A DNA stretch of 64,000 nt from Pacificispira sp040217575 (lineage in GTDB: Bacteria; Pseudomonadota; Alphaproteobacteria; UBA8366; Aestuariispiraceae): NCBI GenBank assembly GCA_040217575.1, contig JAVJPW010000006.1, positions 1,302,001 through 1,366,000 on the forward strand. Direction: 5' to 3'. Below are positions 44,058 through 52,535 of this stretch, piece after piece. The number at the start of each line of letters is the position of its first letter. The stretch's first letter is position 1. The translations under genes were made by a program, and so were the position numbers. The notes beneath the pieces were generated by a model. It ran no database searches, was not told where the DNA came from, and saw nothing but the letters and a program-made list of their open reading frames with translations.

Positions 44058-44603
44058 TTATTGCGCCGTTATCACCCGGCGGGAGGATGAGCCGCCTGAA
44101 CTGTCCCCCGACGAGGAGTCGAGGCCCGAATCCAATTCAGCTCCAGAATTCGCTGTGCCGGTGTTGGCGCCCGTGTTCTGCGGCAGGGTGATCGACGTAC
44201 CCGTGCTGGCGGGCCCGGAACCGGACTGCGTCGACAGGCCCGGAATCGAAAAGTTCATCCCCCCGTCCCGAGACAACAGATACCAGCCGCCACCGGCGAA
44301 CAGCCCCAGCGTAATTCCGAACAGAAGCACCATTGTGGTCAGAACGGCAGCGGTCATCCGGCGCTGACGGGACAGGCTGTCGATTTCGCTGATCGCCTTT
44401 TCAATTTTGCCGTCGACACGCTTGTTGCCGTCATTCAGATCGGCCTGAAGGCGGATCAGTGCAGCAGACAAATCGGCCCGAAGGGCGCTATGGGCCTGCT
44501 GAACGGATTTCGATTCGGCTGCAACAATACGCAAAGCGGCCCGCACCTGCGCCTCGACGGCAGACAGGTGTGCACGTAACTCTTCGCGGGATAGATCCGT
44601 CAT
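44058..44603 (-). CDS. membrane protein with N-terminal coiled coil, unknown function
   Basis: A 181-residue protein. Residues 1-80 are charged and helical with coiled-coil heptads (LRAHLSAVEAQVRAALRIVA to IEKAISEIDSLSRQRRM). Residues about 84-108 form one membrane helix (LTTMVLLFGITLGLFAGGGW). The remaining 70 residues are Ser/Gly/Thr-rich and probably disordered, outside the cell membrane. It ends 18 bases from the stop of the flavin oxidoreductase, tail to tail. Not recognised as a family. Confidence 0.65.
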   Translation of the reverse strand: MTDLSREELRAHLSAVEAQVRAALRIVAAESKSVQQAHSALRADLSAALIRLQADLNDGNKRVDGKIEKAISEIDSLSRQRRMTAAVLTTMVLLFGITLGLFAGGGWYLLSRDGGMNFSIPGLSTQSGSGPASTGTSITLPQNTGANTGTANSGAELDSGLDSSSGDSSGGSSSRRVITAQ

Positions 44604-44745
44604 TCAGCCGCGATTCCCACCAAACAAGGACGATCGACTCCAAGCTGAGCCAATTCGCTCAATGAAGCCACATGTTTTACATTCCCATGCGGCGAATCGC
44701 AACTGAACACGATTCCCCTAAAGCGTCCAAGCCGGAAGTGGAAAA

Positions 44746-45531
44746 TTATCGAATCACAGTTAATCCGCCCGGTTCCACCCTTTGGGAGACGGGTACGAAG
44801 CGGATTTCCCGAAGCAGCTTGCGGCGGATGGCCTCGCCGAACTGGTGGTAGTCGTTGGCAACCATTGTAAAGGATCCGATGCCGCCGACCACGGTCTGGG
44901 AATAGTACAGGTCCAACTGCGGGTCTTCGTTCAGGATGGCCAGTGCATTGATGGTGATTCCCCGTCCGACCAGGGCATCGCGTACCGGTGTCACGACAGA
45001 ACCGGTATTCTTGCGCCCGTCGCCGGAAACGTCGATGACCCGTCGGAACGCTTCGTAGGGTGCTGACTGGATGTATGCGCCCGCCGCCGACAGCGCATCC
45101 CCCAGCGCGGTTGCGCCATCCGCCGTCTGACGTTGCATCGTCGAAAGTGCCCCCGACAGCAGGACCGCCGACTGCGCCCCATCGACAACCGTCCAGGGAA
45201 CCGTCAGAATCTGCGAAAATTCGGACGACCACTGCATAACCGCAACAGCAATCCGCCCGGTCGGTCCGGATGCCGCAGCTTCTATGATTTCAGGATCCAG
45301 AAAGGCGAGGGCAAGTCCCTGTATCTGAAGGTTGTATTCGACGCGGCTGACGGAAAAGGATGAATCGACCGCCAGAAGCAGCAGAAGGTCGACGCTTTCA
45401 ACCTGGGCATTTGCGCGGTTGATCAGGAACGGCGAAAATGAATGGACACAGGCCCCCAGACCGAAGCCAGCCATTCCCCGACCAAGAAATCCGCGTCTGG
45501 ACAGACGACGCGGAGAACCGCTATCAGACAT
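44746..45531 (-). CDS. DUF1194 (von Willebrand A-like) protein with Tat signal
   Basis: Exported protein of 261 residues. A twin-arginine signal (SRRGFLGRGMAGFGLGACVH) is followed by a vWA-like domain with the metal-site pattern LLLAVDSSFSVSRVEYNLQ and SGDGRKNTGSVVTPVRD. This matches DUF1194 proteins, common in alphaproteobacteria with unknown roles. The start MSDSGSPRRLS at 45531 is preferred; the frame continues open over the divergent hydrolase upstream region. It lies 142 bases before the coiled-coil membrane gene on the same strand. Confidence 0.82.
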   Translation of the reverse strand: MSDSGSPRRLSRRGFLGRGMAGFGLGACVHSFSPFLINRANAQVESVDLLLLLAVDSSFSVSRVEYNLQIQGLALAFLDPEIIEAAASGPTGRIAVAVMQWSSEFSQILTVPWTVVDGAQSAVLLSGALSTMQRQTADGATALGDALSAAGAYIQSAPYEAFRRVIDVSGDGRKNTGSVVTPVRDALVGRGITINALAILNEDPQLDLYYSQTVVGGIGSFTMVANDYHQFGEAIRRKLLREIRFVPVSQRVEPGGLTVIR

Positions 45532-45653
45532 CAAACCCTCGGTCTTCCCATCCATTGAATGCATCAAACCGTAATGCTGATCGAACCGCAACAAGACCGG
45601 CGCCTGTCCGACGCGATTGTGAGCGTTACCGCGCCGCGGAAGCTGGAAACACG

Positions 45654-46487
45654 ATGGGACGGACGATGATCTATATTCTCTATGGTGGTGGTGTCTGTGC
45701 GGTTCTGTATGGTCTGGTCGTCCTTGGCCTTTATCTTGGGCAGCGTCATCTGATGTATCATCCCAACGATGCGCGCCCGCAGCCGGGCGAAGAATTGTCT
45801 GGGTCGGTGGAAGTCGTGGCGCCGCCGTCCCATGACGGACTGCCGCTTCATAGCTGGTGGCTGGAACCGGCTTCCGACACGTCGCCGGTTTTCGTCTATT
45901 TTCATGGAAATGCCGGGTCACTGGAAGACCGTGAAATTCGCGCGCGTCTGTTCCGGGCGGAAGGCTGGGGCCTGCTTCTGGCAGGCTACAGGTACAACGC
46001 AGGTGCCGGTGGGCAGGCGTCCGAACAGGCACTGATCGCAGACGGCAAGGCGGTTCTGGATTGGGTGCTGGCGCGCGGGATTGACCCGGGGCGCATCGTT
46101 TTGTTCGGTGAATCGCTTGGTTCCGGCATTGCCGTCGCAATAGCCGCAGGTCGGGACGACCTGGGCGGTCTGGTGCTGGATTGCCCGTTCGACAGCATCG
46201 TGGCCGTCGCCGAACGGGTCTACTGGTATGTACCGGTCGCGGCCCTGTTGCGGGACAGGTTCGATTCCCTGTCACGCATCGGCGATGTTTCGGTCCCCAT
46301 CCTGATCGGCCATGGCGGCGCGGATACCATCATTCCCGAACGGCATGGCCGTCGCCTGTTCGATGCCGCGCCGGATCCCAAGACGTTTGCCTATTATCGC
46401 GACGCCCGGCATATCGAACTCTTCGAATATGGGTTTTTGGGCGACCTCAGGACCTACATTCACGCCCTGTTTCCGCCAAGGACGTAA
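45654..46487 (+). CDS. membrane-anchored alpha/beta hydrolase (Bem46/ABHD13-like)
   Basis: A 277-residue serine hydrolase. One N-terminal membrane helix (YILYGGGVCAVLYGLVVLGL) is followed by QRHLMYHPNDARPQPGE, FVYFHGNAGSLEDRE (oxyanion), LFGESLGSGIAVAIAAG (nucleophile), GHGGADTIIP (acid) and a His in DARHIELFEYG. This is the Bem46/ABHD13 pattern. ATG at 45654 or 45666 may start it. It precedes a PLP-dependent dehydratase by 7 bases. Substrate unknown. Confidence 0.85.
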   Translation: MGRTMIYILYGGGVCAVLYGLVVLGLYLGQRHLMYHPNDARPQPGEELSGSVEVVAPPSHDGLPLHSWWLEPASDTSPVFVYFHGNAGSLEDREIRARLFRAEGWGLLLAGYRYNAGAGGQASEQALIADGKAVLDWVLARGIDPGRIVLFGESLGSGIAVAIAAGRDDLGGLVLDCPFDSIVAVAERVYWYVPVAALLRDRFDSLSRIGDVSVPILIGHGGADTIIPERHGRRLFDAAPDPKTFAYYRDARHIELFEYGFLGDLRTYIHALFPPRT

Positions 46488-46494
46488 CCTGGAC

Positions 46495-47424
46495 ATGATC
46501 GAACAGTCAGAAATTCACGCGGCAATGGACCGTATTGCCGGACATGTCCGGCGCACGCCCGTGATCCCCCTCGTGGCCGGTGACCTGATGCCGGACCATG
46601 GCGTGACCCTGAAACTTGAACAGTTGCAGCACACAGCCAGTTTCAAACCACGCGGCGCGTTCAATGCAATGCTGTCGGAACCTGTTCCCGAATCCGGCGT
46701 GGTTGCCGCGTCCGGCGGCAATCACGGCGCGGCGGTCGCCTACGCCGCATCGGTGCTGGGGCATCGGGCCGAAATTTTTGTGCCTGAGATCATTTCCCCG
46801 GCAAAGCTTTCCCTGCTTCGGTCGTTGGGTGCGGAAGTGACGGTAACGGGCCGCGAATTCGCTGAAGCGCTGGCTGCCTGCGAAACACGCATGGCAGAAT
46901 CAGGTGCGCGTCTGATCCACGCTTATGACCAGCCTGCGGTCCTGGCGGGGCAGGGAACTGTCGGACTGGAATTCGAAGAACAGGCGCCCGACCTGGATAC
47001 GGTATTGGTCGCCGTGGGCGGCGGCGGCCTGGTCGGCGGTATGGCATGCTGGTACCGCGACCGGGTACGGGTGATCGCGGTGGAAGCGGAAGGGACTTCC
47101 GCGCTGCACGATGCGCTGGCCGCGACCCGGCCGGTGGATGTCGCTGTGTCCGGCCTTACGGCGGATTCGCTGGGGGCGCGACGGATCGGGGACTTGGGAT
47201 TTGCCGCCGCGCAAGCGTTTGTGGACGGCGCATTGCTGGTCACGGACGACCAGGTGCGCGCGGCACAGAAGATTCTGTGGCAAAAGCTTCGGCTGATTGC
47301 GGAACCGGGTGGTGCCACGGCACTGGCCGCGCTGTTGAGCGGGATTTACCGGCCGGAAAAAGGCGAACGCGTGGGCGTTCTGGTCTGTGGCGGCAACACG
47401 GATCCTGCAAGGATTGCGGTCTGA
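46495..47424 (+). CDS. PLP-dependent threonine/serine dehydratase family enzyme
   Basis: A 309-residue fold-type II enzyme. The PLP Lys is in TASFKPRGAFNAML. ASGGNHGAAVAYAASVLGH, VAVGGGGLVGGMACWY and VLVCGGNTDP complete the cofactor site, and QGTVGLEFEEQ is typical. No ACT domain is present. It starts 7 bases after the alpha/beta hydrolase, repeating the hydrolase-dehydratase pairing at 11923-13759. The precise substrate (threonine, serine or hydroxyaspartate) is not determined. Confidence 0.85.
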   Translation: MIEQSEIHAAMDRIAGHVRRTPVIPLVAGDLMPDHGVTLKLEQLQHTASFKPRGAFNAMLSEPVPESGVVAASGGNHGAAVAYAASVLGHRAEIFVPEIISPAKLSLLRSLGAEVTVTGREFAEALAACETRMAESGARLIHAYDQPAVLAGQGTVGLEFEEQAPDLDTVLVAVGGGGLVGGMACWYRDRVRVIAVEAEGTSALHDALAATRPVDVAVSGLTADSLGARRIGDLGFAAAQAFVDGALLVTDDQVRAAQKILWQKLRLIAEPGGATALAALLSGIYRPEKGERVGVLVCGGNTDPARIAV

Positions 47425-47440
47425 TCGTGTGGCCTGAACG

Positions 47441-47474
47441 AAAAGACCCCGCCGGGGTGCCGACGGGGCCTTTC
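47441..47474. terminator. bidirectional terminator between the dehydratase and the 27-codon gene
   Basis: A 9-bp stem with one mismatch (CCCCGCCGG / CCGACGGGG) and loop GGTG spans 47447-47468. It is followed by CCTTTC on the plus strand and TCTTTTC on the minus strand, so it fits both converging genes. Confidence 0.7.
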
Positions 47475-47495
47475 TACTGAAATTGGAAATTTGTC

Positions 47496-47579
47496 TCAGC
47501 CGAATGCATTCATAAGCATGCTTGCGTTCGCCACAAGGGCAAAGGCAACGAAAATGGCCGAGAATACCACGGTGTCCAT
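47496..47579 (-). CDS. 27-residue putative membrane peptide
   Basis: A short gene of 28 codons encoding a hydrophobic peptide: residues 1-20 read MDTVVFSAIFVAFALVANAS, then MLMNAFG. It would form one short transmembrane helix. GGAGG lies 6 bases before the ATG. The stop is followed 21 bases later by an intrinsic terminator oriented for this strand. No family is recognised. Ribosome site, hydrophobic content and terminator together make it more likely real than chance. Confidence 0.6.
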   Translation of the reverse strand: MDTVVFSAIFVAFALVANASMLMNAFG

Positions 47580-47695
47580 AAGAGACCTCCGGTATTGGGT
47601 TCAAGCATTGGCGGGCCGACCGGCCCGTCTGGCAACAGATGCGCCTGTCCGTGCGGGCCTTCAAACGCAAGCGCGGCAGGTGTGCCATGCCGCCG

Positions 47696-47722
47696 ATGCA
47701 TGGCTGGTTGCATTAATGCATG
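47696..47722. promoter_or_regulatory. palindrome and spaced repeats upstream of the 27-codon gene
   Basis: TGCATTAATGCA (47709-47720) is a perfect 12-bp palindrome. ATGCATG occurs at 47696 and again at 47716, 20 bases or two helical turns apart. This suggests a dimeric regulator site in the 190-base region between the small gene and the divergent hydrolase gene. Confidence 0.4.
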
Positions 47723-47769
47723 ACATTCCGTGTTGACGCCCTATCTGATAGTGCTTCGCGAACTTTACC

Positions 47770-48882
47770 ATGTTGGAGTGGCATTCAGTGGATTCGGCTA
47801 CGCAGTTTGTCTTGGGCGCCTGTGTCGGGGCGGCGGTTTTGGGACCCCGTATTGGGCCGCGAAAGGCGGCGATTGTTGGGGGGCTGTTGGGAACTTTTCC
47901 CGACCTGGATGTCTACTACCCCTATGAGGGGCCGGTAGACAGTTTCGTCCTGCACCGCGGGCCGACACATTCATTGATCATGCATGCGCTGGCGACGCCC
48001 GTCTTTGGCGAGGCGATTTTGCGTATATTCAGGAAATTTCGCGAAGACGGTCCGTCGGCGCACAGACTGCGGGTCTACCTGGCGGTGTTCCTTTGTTTTT
48101 CGACCCACGCGCTTCTGGATGCGATGACGGTTTACGGCACAAAGCTGTTTTGGCCGCTGATGCCGGACCCGGTGGGGGTCGGATCGGTCTTCATCATCGA
48201 TCCGCTATATACGTTGCCGCTGCTCGTGTTGGCCCTGTGGGCCCTGTTTCAGGGGAACTGGTCCGCCGGGTATGCGCGCGGGTTGACGGTCGCCCTTGTC
48301 CTGTCGACCGGCTATTTAGGATGGTCGATGGGCGCACAACAGATTGCGCAGGCCCGTGCCATCGATGCCGTCGGCGGGCTGGAGGAAGGCGACCGAATCC
48401 TGGCGATACCGACGCCGTTCAACACACTGTTCTGGAAGGCGACGATCCTGCGCGGCGACGATTACGCGAATATTTATGTGCCGATCCTGGGCGGCGCGGA
48501 TGATGTTCGCGCTTATGCGCATCCCCGCAATGTTCAGTCGCTGGGATGCGCCCTGAATGTCGCCGACATCGCACGGGTTGCGCATTTCAGCGATGATTTC
48601 ATCCGCTTGGAACAGGAAGAAACCCGGGTGCGGATTGCCGATCTGCGTATGGGACTGACGCCGTCCTATGTCTTTCGGTTCGAACTGGCCGACATGGCCG
48701 CGGGGGTTGCGCAAGCCACCGCCCCGGCGCGGGTCCAGTCGGAAAGATCGGCAAACGGCGATGTCGACTGGTTGTTGGCGGGTATCGCAGGGGACGGGGT
48801 CGAACGTCCTTCGGAAGCGGGCGCCGAACTGTCCTTGCCGGCGCCCGGCGCCTGGCTTCCGGGCCGGGAATTGGGCTGCTAG
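47770..48882 (+). CDS. membrane-bound metal-dependent hydrolase (YdjM/DUF457-like)
   Basis: A 370-residue membrane protein. The N-terminal half carries LGTFPDLDVYYPYEG, LHRGPTHSLIMHAL and STHALLDAMTVYGTKLFWP, the acidic and His motifs of the YdjM-type membrane hydrolase family. They are interleaved with four or five membrane segments. The C-terminal 180 residues are soluble and less conserved. Known members are predicted metal-dependent phospholipase-like hydrolases without a defined substrate. Confidence 0.82.
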   Translation: MLEWHSVDSATQFVLGACVGAAVLGPRIGPRKAAIVGGLLGTFPDLDVYYPYEGPVDSFVLHRGPTHSLIMHALATPVFGEAILRIFRKFREDGPSAHRLRVYLAVFLCFSTHALLDAMTVYGTKLFWPLMPDPVGVGSVFIIDPLYTLPLLVLALWALFQGNWSAGYARGLTVALVLSTGYLGWSMGAQQIAQARAIDAVGGLEEGDRILAIPTPFNTLFWKATILRGDDYANIYVPILGGADDVRAYAHPRNVQSLGCALNVADIARVAHFSDDFIRLEQEETRVRIADLRMGLTPSYVFRFELADMAAGVAQATAPARVQSERSANGDVDWLLAGIAGDGVERPSEAGAELSLPAPGAWLPGRELGC

Positions 48883-48891
48883 AATGCGGCT

Positions 48892-49386
48892 CTATGCCCC
48901 GGCCAATTGCACGGCCGCGATCATCAGACACCCGGACGCGATCGCGCATCCGATGGTGCGCATATGGTTCAGGTGCGTCCATCGCCGACCATAATGGCGC
49001 CAATAGACCGTGGTGTCGGCATCCCCGACCGGCATGGTGTCCAGACGTTCATTCATCGGGACATTGCCGACTATCGTGACCAGCAGGACGGCGATCAGGT
49101 AGATTGCGCTTCCCCCGACGATCCATGCGGTGGGGCCAGGCGGCAGAAATACCGACGCGTATAAGCTGGCCGCTATCAGGGCGGGTCCAAGACCCAACGC
49201 GGTAAACAGGAACACGGATGAAAAGACCTTTCGATTGATCATCTGCATCACTTCGACGCCGGCTGCATCGCGGGCGGCGGACAGGCTGCGCATGACGAAA
49301 TCCGAAAAAGACTGGAAGACACCGCCTACCATCGCCGCGCAAAGCGACATGGCAAGGCAGGCATAGACGGGCCAAGGTTCGATCAT
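48892..49386 (-). CDS. DUF1772-like membrane protein
   Basis: A 164-residue protein with four hydrophobic segments. Its pattern GGVFQSFSDFVMRSL, MQMINRKVF, VGNVPMNERLDTM and YWRHYGRRWTHLNHMRT is that of the DUF1772/anthrone-oxygenase-like family. GGGGAG precedes the ATG at 49386; a TTG five codons upstream would overlap that ribosome site. It lies 23 bases after the flavodoxin-fold reductase gene on the same strand and so may share its TetR control. Function unknown. Confidence 0.8.
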   Translation of the reverse strand: MIEPWPVYACLAMSLCAAMVGGVFQSFSDFVMRSLSAARDAAGVEVMQMINRKVFSSVFLFTALGLGPALIAASLYASVFLPPGPTAWIVGGSAIYLIAVLLVTIVGNVPMNERLDTMPVGDADTTVYWRHYGRRWTHLNHMRTIGCAIASGCLMIAAVQLAGA

Positions 49387-49409
49387 CGGAACTCTCCCCA
49401 ATTATGAAA

Positions 49410-49994
49410 TCAGGCGGCCGCCAGCTGGCCGAGGCGGCGTGAACGGTCCAGCCATCCCTGGATCTTGCGGGTACTTGCGGTCTTTACGGAACCAAACTGG
49501 ATGGAACGGCGTGTCTTGATGCCGCAAAAACCCAGAATCTGGTTCTTCAAAACCCGGCGCCCCGGCTGCCAATAGACCAGAGTGTCAAGATACGGCGGCG
49601 TGTCGGACGTGACGATGATGTCGGCTGTCTTGCCTGCCAGCAGCTTGTCCCAGGCAATGCCGCGACCGCGGTACTTGAATGCGAAGCCTGGTGACAATGC
49701 CCGGTCCAGCACCGCCTTGGCTTTGGTCGGCATTGCGCCCCACCAGTAGGGATGGACGATCAGGATATGGTCGGCCCAGCGCATATTGTCCTGCCAGTCG
49801 ATAAGATCCGGTTCCAGGGGAGACGCGTCCGGTCCGTAGCCGTCGCAGTTCAGGTCAAAATTCATATCCGACATATAGGTGATCCGGATATCCGCACCGG
49901 CATTCCGAAGTCCTTCGCTATAGGCTTCTGCGATACCGGCACAAAGGGAATCCGACTTCGGATGGGCAACCCAGATGAAAACACGTTTGGTCAT
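49410..49994 (-). CDS. flavodoxin-fold NAD(P)H-dependent oxidoreductase
   Basis: Flavin-dependent quinone or related reductase of 194 residues (flavodoxin_2 family, like MdaB/KefF). It has VFIWVAHPKSDSLCAGIAEA at the N-terminus, WADHILIVHPYWWGAMPTKA (FMN site) and KAVLDRALSPGFAFKYRG. AAGGAG precedes the start. It is divergent from a TetR gene and its upstream region contains three copies of a palindromic operator. Likely role is defence against quinones or electrophiles. Confidence 0.88.
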   Translation of the reverse strand: MTKRVFIWVAHPKSDSLCAGIAEAYSEGLRNAGADIRITYMSDMNFDLNCDGYGPDASPLEPDLIDWQDNMRWADHILIVHPYWWGAMPTKAKAVLDRALSPGFAFKYRGRGIAWDKLLAGKTADIIVTSDTPPYLDTLVYWQPGRRVLKNQILGFCGIKTRRSIQFGSVKTASTRKIQGWLDRSRRLGQLAAA

Positions 49995-50013
49995 AGCCTT
50001 CTCCTTTTCTGTC

Positions 50014-50069
50014 TTGACACTGTGTCAATTGACATAGCGTCAAGTAGTGATAGATTGACAGCATGTCAA
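50014..50069. promoter_or_regulatory. three TTGACA-N3-TGTCAA operators in the TetR divergent region
   Basis: Sites at 50014-50028 (spacer CTG), 50029-50043 (spacer TAG, right arm CGTCAA) and 50055-50069 (spacer GCA). The first two abut and the third covers the TetR start codon. The TTGACA of site 2 with TAGATT at 50051-50056 also makes a promoter with a 16-base spacer. Confidence 0.8.
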
Positions 50070-50650
50070 GTGGCGAGCCGGACACCCGGACAAAAATTTT
50101 GAATGCGGCGTGGCAGTTGCTGGAATCCGGCGACGCCAGCGCGGTGCGCATGGGCGATATCGCAAAGGCGGCGGGGATCAGCCGCCAGGCGGTTTACCTG
50201 CATTTCCCGTCCCGCGCGGACCTGCTGGTCGCGACGGTCCGGCACATCGATGCCGTAAAGCAGGTGGACGCCCGTCTGGAGGCAAGCCGAAATGCCACAG
50301 ACAGCCTTTCAAGGCTGGATGCACTGATCGACGCGTGGGCTGCTTATATTCCGGAAATCCACGGCGTCTGCAGCGCCCTGATTGCGATGAAGAAAACGGA
50401 TCCGGCGGCAAAGGCGGCGTTCGATGACCGGATGGCGGCCTTGCGCCACGGTTGCGAGGCGGCTGTTCGCGACATGCGGCACGACGGTGTCCTTACCGAT
50501 CGCTACACCGACGAACAGGCAACAGATATCCTGTGGACGATAGTCTCACTGGACAGTTGGGAACGGTTGGTCACGGAATGTGGTTGGACCCAGGAACAGT
50601 ATGCAAATGAAACGAAGCGGCTGGCGCGGCTTGCGCTGTCGTCCGGCTGA
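50063..50650 (+). CDS. TetR-family transcriptional regulator
   Basis: TetR repressor of 195 residues. The HTH region is TRTKILNAAWQLLESG then AAGISRQAVYLHFPSRADLL, and the C-terminal ligand domain is all-helical. It is divergent from the flavodoxin-fold reductase gene, with three palindromes between. The promoter predicted at 50029-50056 would start transcription at about the ATG, and no Shine-Dalgarno is visible, so the mRNA may be leaderless. Ligand unknown. Confidence 0.92.
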   Translation: MSSGEPDTRTKILNAAWQLLESGDASAVRMGDIAKAAGISRQAVYLHFPSRADLLVATVRHIDAVKQVDARLEASRNATDSLSRLDALIDAWAAYIPEIHGVCSALIAMKKTDPAAKAAFDDRMAALRHGCEAAVRDMRHDGVLTDRYTDEQATDILWTIVSLDSWERLVTECGWTQEQYANETKRLARLALSSG

Positions 50651-50658
50651 AACGCGAA

Positions 50659-50686
50659 CGGCCCCGCCTCTTTCAAGACGGGGCCG
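50659..50686. terminator. hairpin between tetR and glnA
   Basis: CGGCCCCG and CGGGGCCG form a perfect 8-bp stem with a 12-base loop between the converging TetR and glnA genes. T-tails are short on both sides, so strength is uncertain. Confidence 0.55.
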
Positions 50687-50713
50687 CCGGACCTTCCCTT
50701 AAAACTGAAAGGT

Positions 50714-52126
50714 TTACGCGCTGTAATACATGGCGAACTCGACCGGGTGGGTCGTGTGTTCCATGTAGTAGACTTCTTCCCACTTCAGCTCCAGATACGC
50801 ATCGATCTGGTCATCCGTGAAGACATCGCCCTTCTTCAGGAAGTCGCGGTCGGCGTCCAGGCTTTCCAGGGCCTCACGCAGGGACCCACAGACCGTCGGA
50901 ATGCCTTCCAGTTCTTCCGGCGGCAGGTCGTACAGATCCTTGTCCATGGCATCGCCCGGATTGATCTTGTTCTGGATACCGTCGAGGCCGGCCATCAACA
51001 TGGACGAATAGGCCAGGTACGGGTTGGCCATCGCATCGGGGAAGCGGCATTCCAGACGCTTGCCGTTCGGGCTGGCGACATGCGGGATACGGATGGACGC
51101 GGAACGGTTGCGCGCCGAATAGGCCAGCAGGACCGGCGCTTCAAAACCCGGGATCAGTCGTTTGTAGCTGTTGGTCGACGGGTTGGTGAACGCGTTCAGT
51201 GCCTTGGCGTGCTTGATGATACCGCCGATATAGTGAAGGCAGCTTTCCGACAGGTCGGCGTAGCCGGAGCCGGCAAACATATTCTTGCCGTCCTTCCAGA
51301 TCGACTGGTGCGTGTGCATCCCCGAGCCGTTGTCACCGACGATCGGCTTCGGCATGAAGGTCGCCGTCTTGCCATATTGGTGCGCAACCATGTGCACGAC
51401 GTACTTGTAAATCTGCATCGCATCAGCAGTTTCGACCAGCGTGTTGAATTTCATGCCCAGTTCATGCTGGGAAGGCGCCACTTCGTGGTGGTGCTTTTCC
51501 ATTTCCAGGCCCATGCCGATCATGGTGGACACCATTTCGGCACGCAGGTCGGTTTCGCTGTCGATCGGCGGGACGGGGAAATAGCCGCCCTTGATCGCCG
51601 GGCGGTGACCCGGGTTGCCGCCGTCGAAGTCCGCATCGCTGTTGTACGGACCTTCTGAACTGTCGATGGAGTAGGACATCTTGTTCATGTCGGTCGACCA
51701 TTTGACGTCGTCGAAGACGAAGAATTCCGCTTCCGGACCGAAATAGGCCGTGTCGCCGATTCCCAGCCCGGCCATGTAAGCCAGCGCCTTCTTTGCAGTG
51801 GAACGCGGGTCGCGGTCATAGGGCTGGCCATTGGACGGCTCCAGAATGTCGCAGAACAGAATCAACTGCGGCTGTACGGTGAACGGATCCATGCAGGCCG
51901 ATTCCGGATCCGGCATCAGGATCATGTCACTTTCGTTGATCGCCTTCCAACCGGCGATGGACGAACCGTCGAACATGATGCCGTCCTTGAAGACGTCTTC
52001 ATCGATCGTGCAAACATGCTGTGCGGTGTGCTGCCACTTTCCGCGCGGGTCCGTAAAACGGAAGTCGACGTACTGGACGTCGTGTTCCTTGATCATATCC
52101 ATGACTTTTTTTACTGCGTCGGACAT
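50714..52126 (-). CDS. glnA: glutamine synthetase type I
   Basis: Makes glutamine from glutamate, ammonia and ATP. The 470-residue protein has MFDGSSIAGWKAINESDM, YFGPEAEFFVFDDVKW, EVAPSQHELGMKFNTLVETA, MPKPIVGDNGSGMHTHQS and NPSTNSYKRLIPGFEAP. The Tyr of DLYDLPPEE is the adenylylation site in GlnE-controlled enzymes. GAGAGGAACAAGGG precedes the start. It follows glnB by 70 bases in the usual glnB-glnA order. Confidence 0.98.
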   Translation of the reverse strand: MSDAVKKVMDMIKEHDVQYVDFRFTDPRGKWQHTAQHVCTIDEDVFKDGIMFDGSSIAGWKAINESDMILMPDPESACMDPFTVQPQLILFCDILEPSNGQPYDRDPRSTAKKALAYMAGLGIGDTAYFGPEAEFFVFDDVKWSTDMNKMSYSIDSSEGPYNSDADFDGGNPGHRPAIKGGYFPVPPIDSETDLRAEMVSTMIGMGLEMEKHHHEVAPSQHELGMKFNTLVETADAMQIYKYVVHMVAHQYGKTATFMPKPIVGDNGSGMHTHQSIWKDGKNMFAGSGYADLSESCLHYIGGIIKHAKALNAFTNPSTNSYKRLIPGFEAPVLLAYSARNRSASIRIPHVASPNGKRLECRFPDAMANPYLAYSSMLMAGLDGIQNKINPGDAMDKDLYDLPPEELEGIPTVCGSLREALESLDADRDFLKKGDVFTDDQIDAYLELKWEEVYYMEHTTHPVEFAMYYSA

Positions 52127-52196
52127 TCCCTTGTTCCTCTCTTAACGCTTTGGGTTCGATCCAGGACCGGATGGCCCCGAAAGACTGGGGTGTTTG

Positions 52197-52535
52197 TTAG
52201 ATGGCTTCCGTACCGGTCTCGCCGGTGCGGATGCGGATGACTTCGTCGATTGTCGAGACGAAAATCTTTCCGTCCCCGATCCGGCCGGTTTTTGCCGCCG
52301 ATTGGATGGCTTCAACGGCAGCTTCCGCCTGACCGTCGTCGATAACCAGTTCCAGTTTCACCTTCGGCAGGAAATCGACGACATATTCCGCGCCGCGGTA
52401 CAGTTCCGTGTGGCCTTTCTGCCGACCGAAACCCTTGGCTTCGGTGACCGTGATACCCTGGATTCCGACCTCGTGAAGGGCTTCCTTCACTTCGTCCAGT
52501 TTGAAGGGTTTGATCACCGCCTCGATCTTTTTCAT
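52197..52535 (-). CDS. glnB: nitrogen regulatory protein PII
   Basis: Trimeric nitrogen and energy sensor. All 112 residues align: MKKIEAVIKPFKLDEVKEAL, GFGRQKGHTELYRGAEY with Tyr51 as the uridylylation site on the T-loop, and KTGRIGDGKIFVSTIDEVIR. The start at 52535 matches the invariant N-terminus. It is transcribed ahead of glnA, from a region with a sigma-54-type element. Confidence 0.97.
   Translation of the reverse strand: MKKIEAVIKPFKLDEVKEALHEVGIQGITVTEAKGFGRQKGHTELYRGAEYVVDFLPKVKLELVIDDGQAEAAVEAIQSAAKTGRIGDGKIFVSTIDEVIRIRTGETGTEAI

Noticed and set aside
45532..46275. N-terminal extension of the DUF1194 gene
   Set aside because: The extension is antisense to the Bem46-like hydrolase and would bury the Tat signal peptide internally.
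52148..52170. T-arm-like GGTTCGATCC suggesting a tRNA
   Set aside because: The glnB-glnA gap is only 70 bases and shows no acceptor or anticodon stem pairing.
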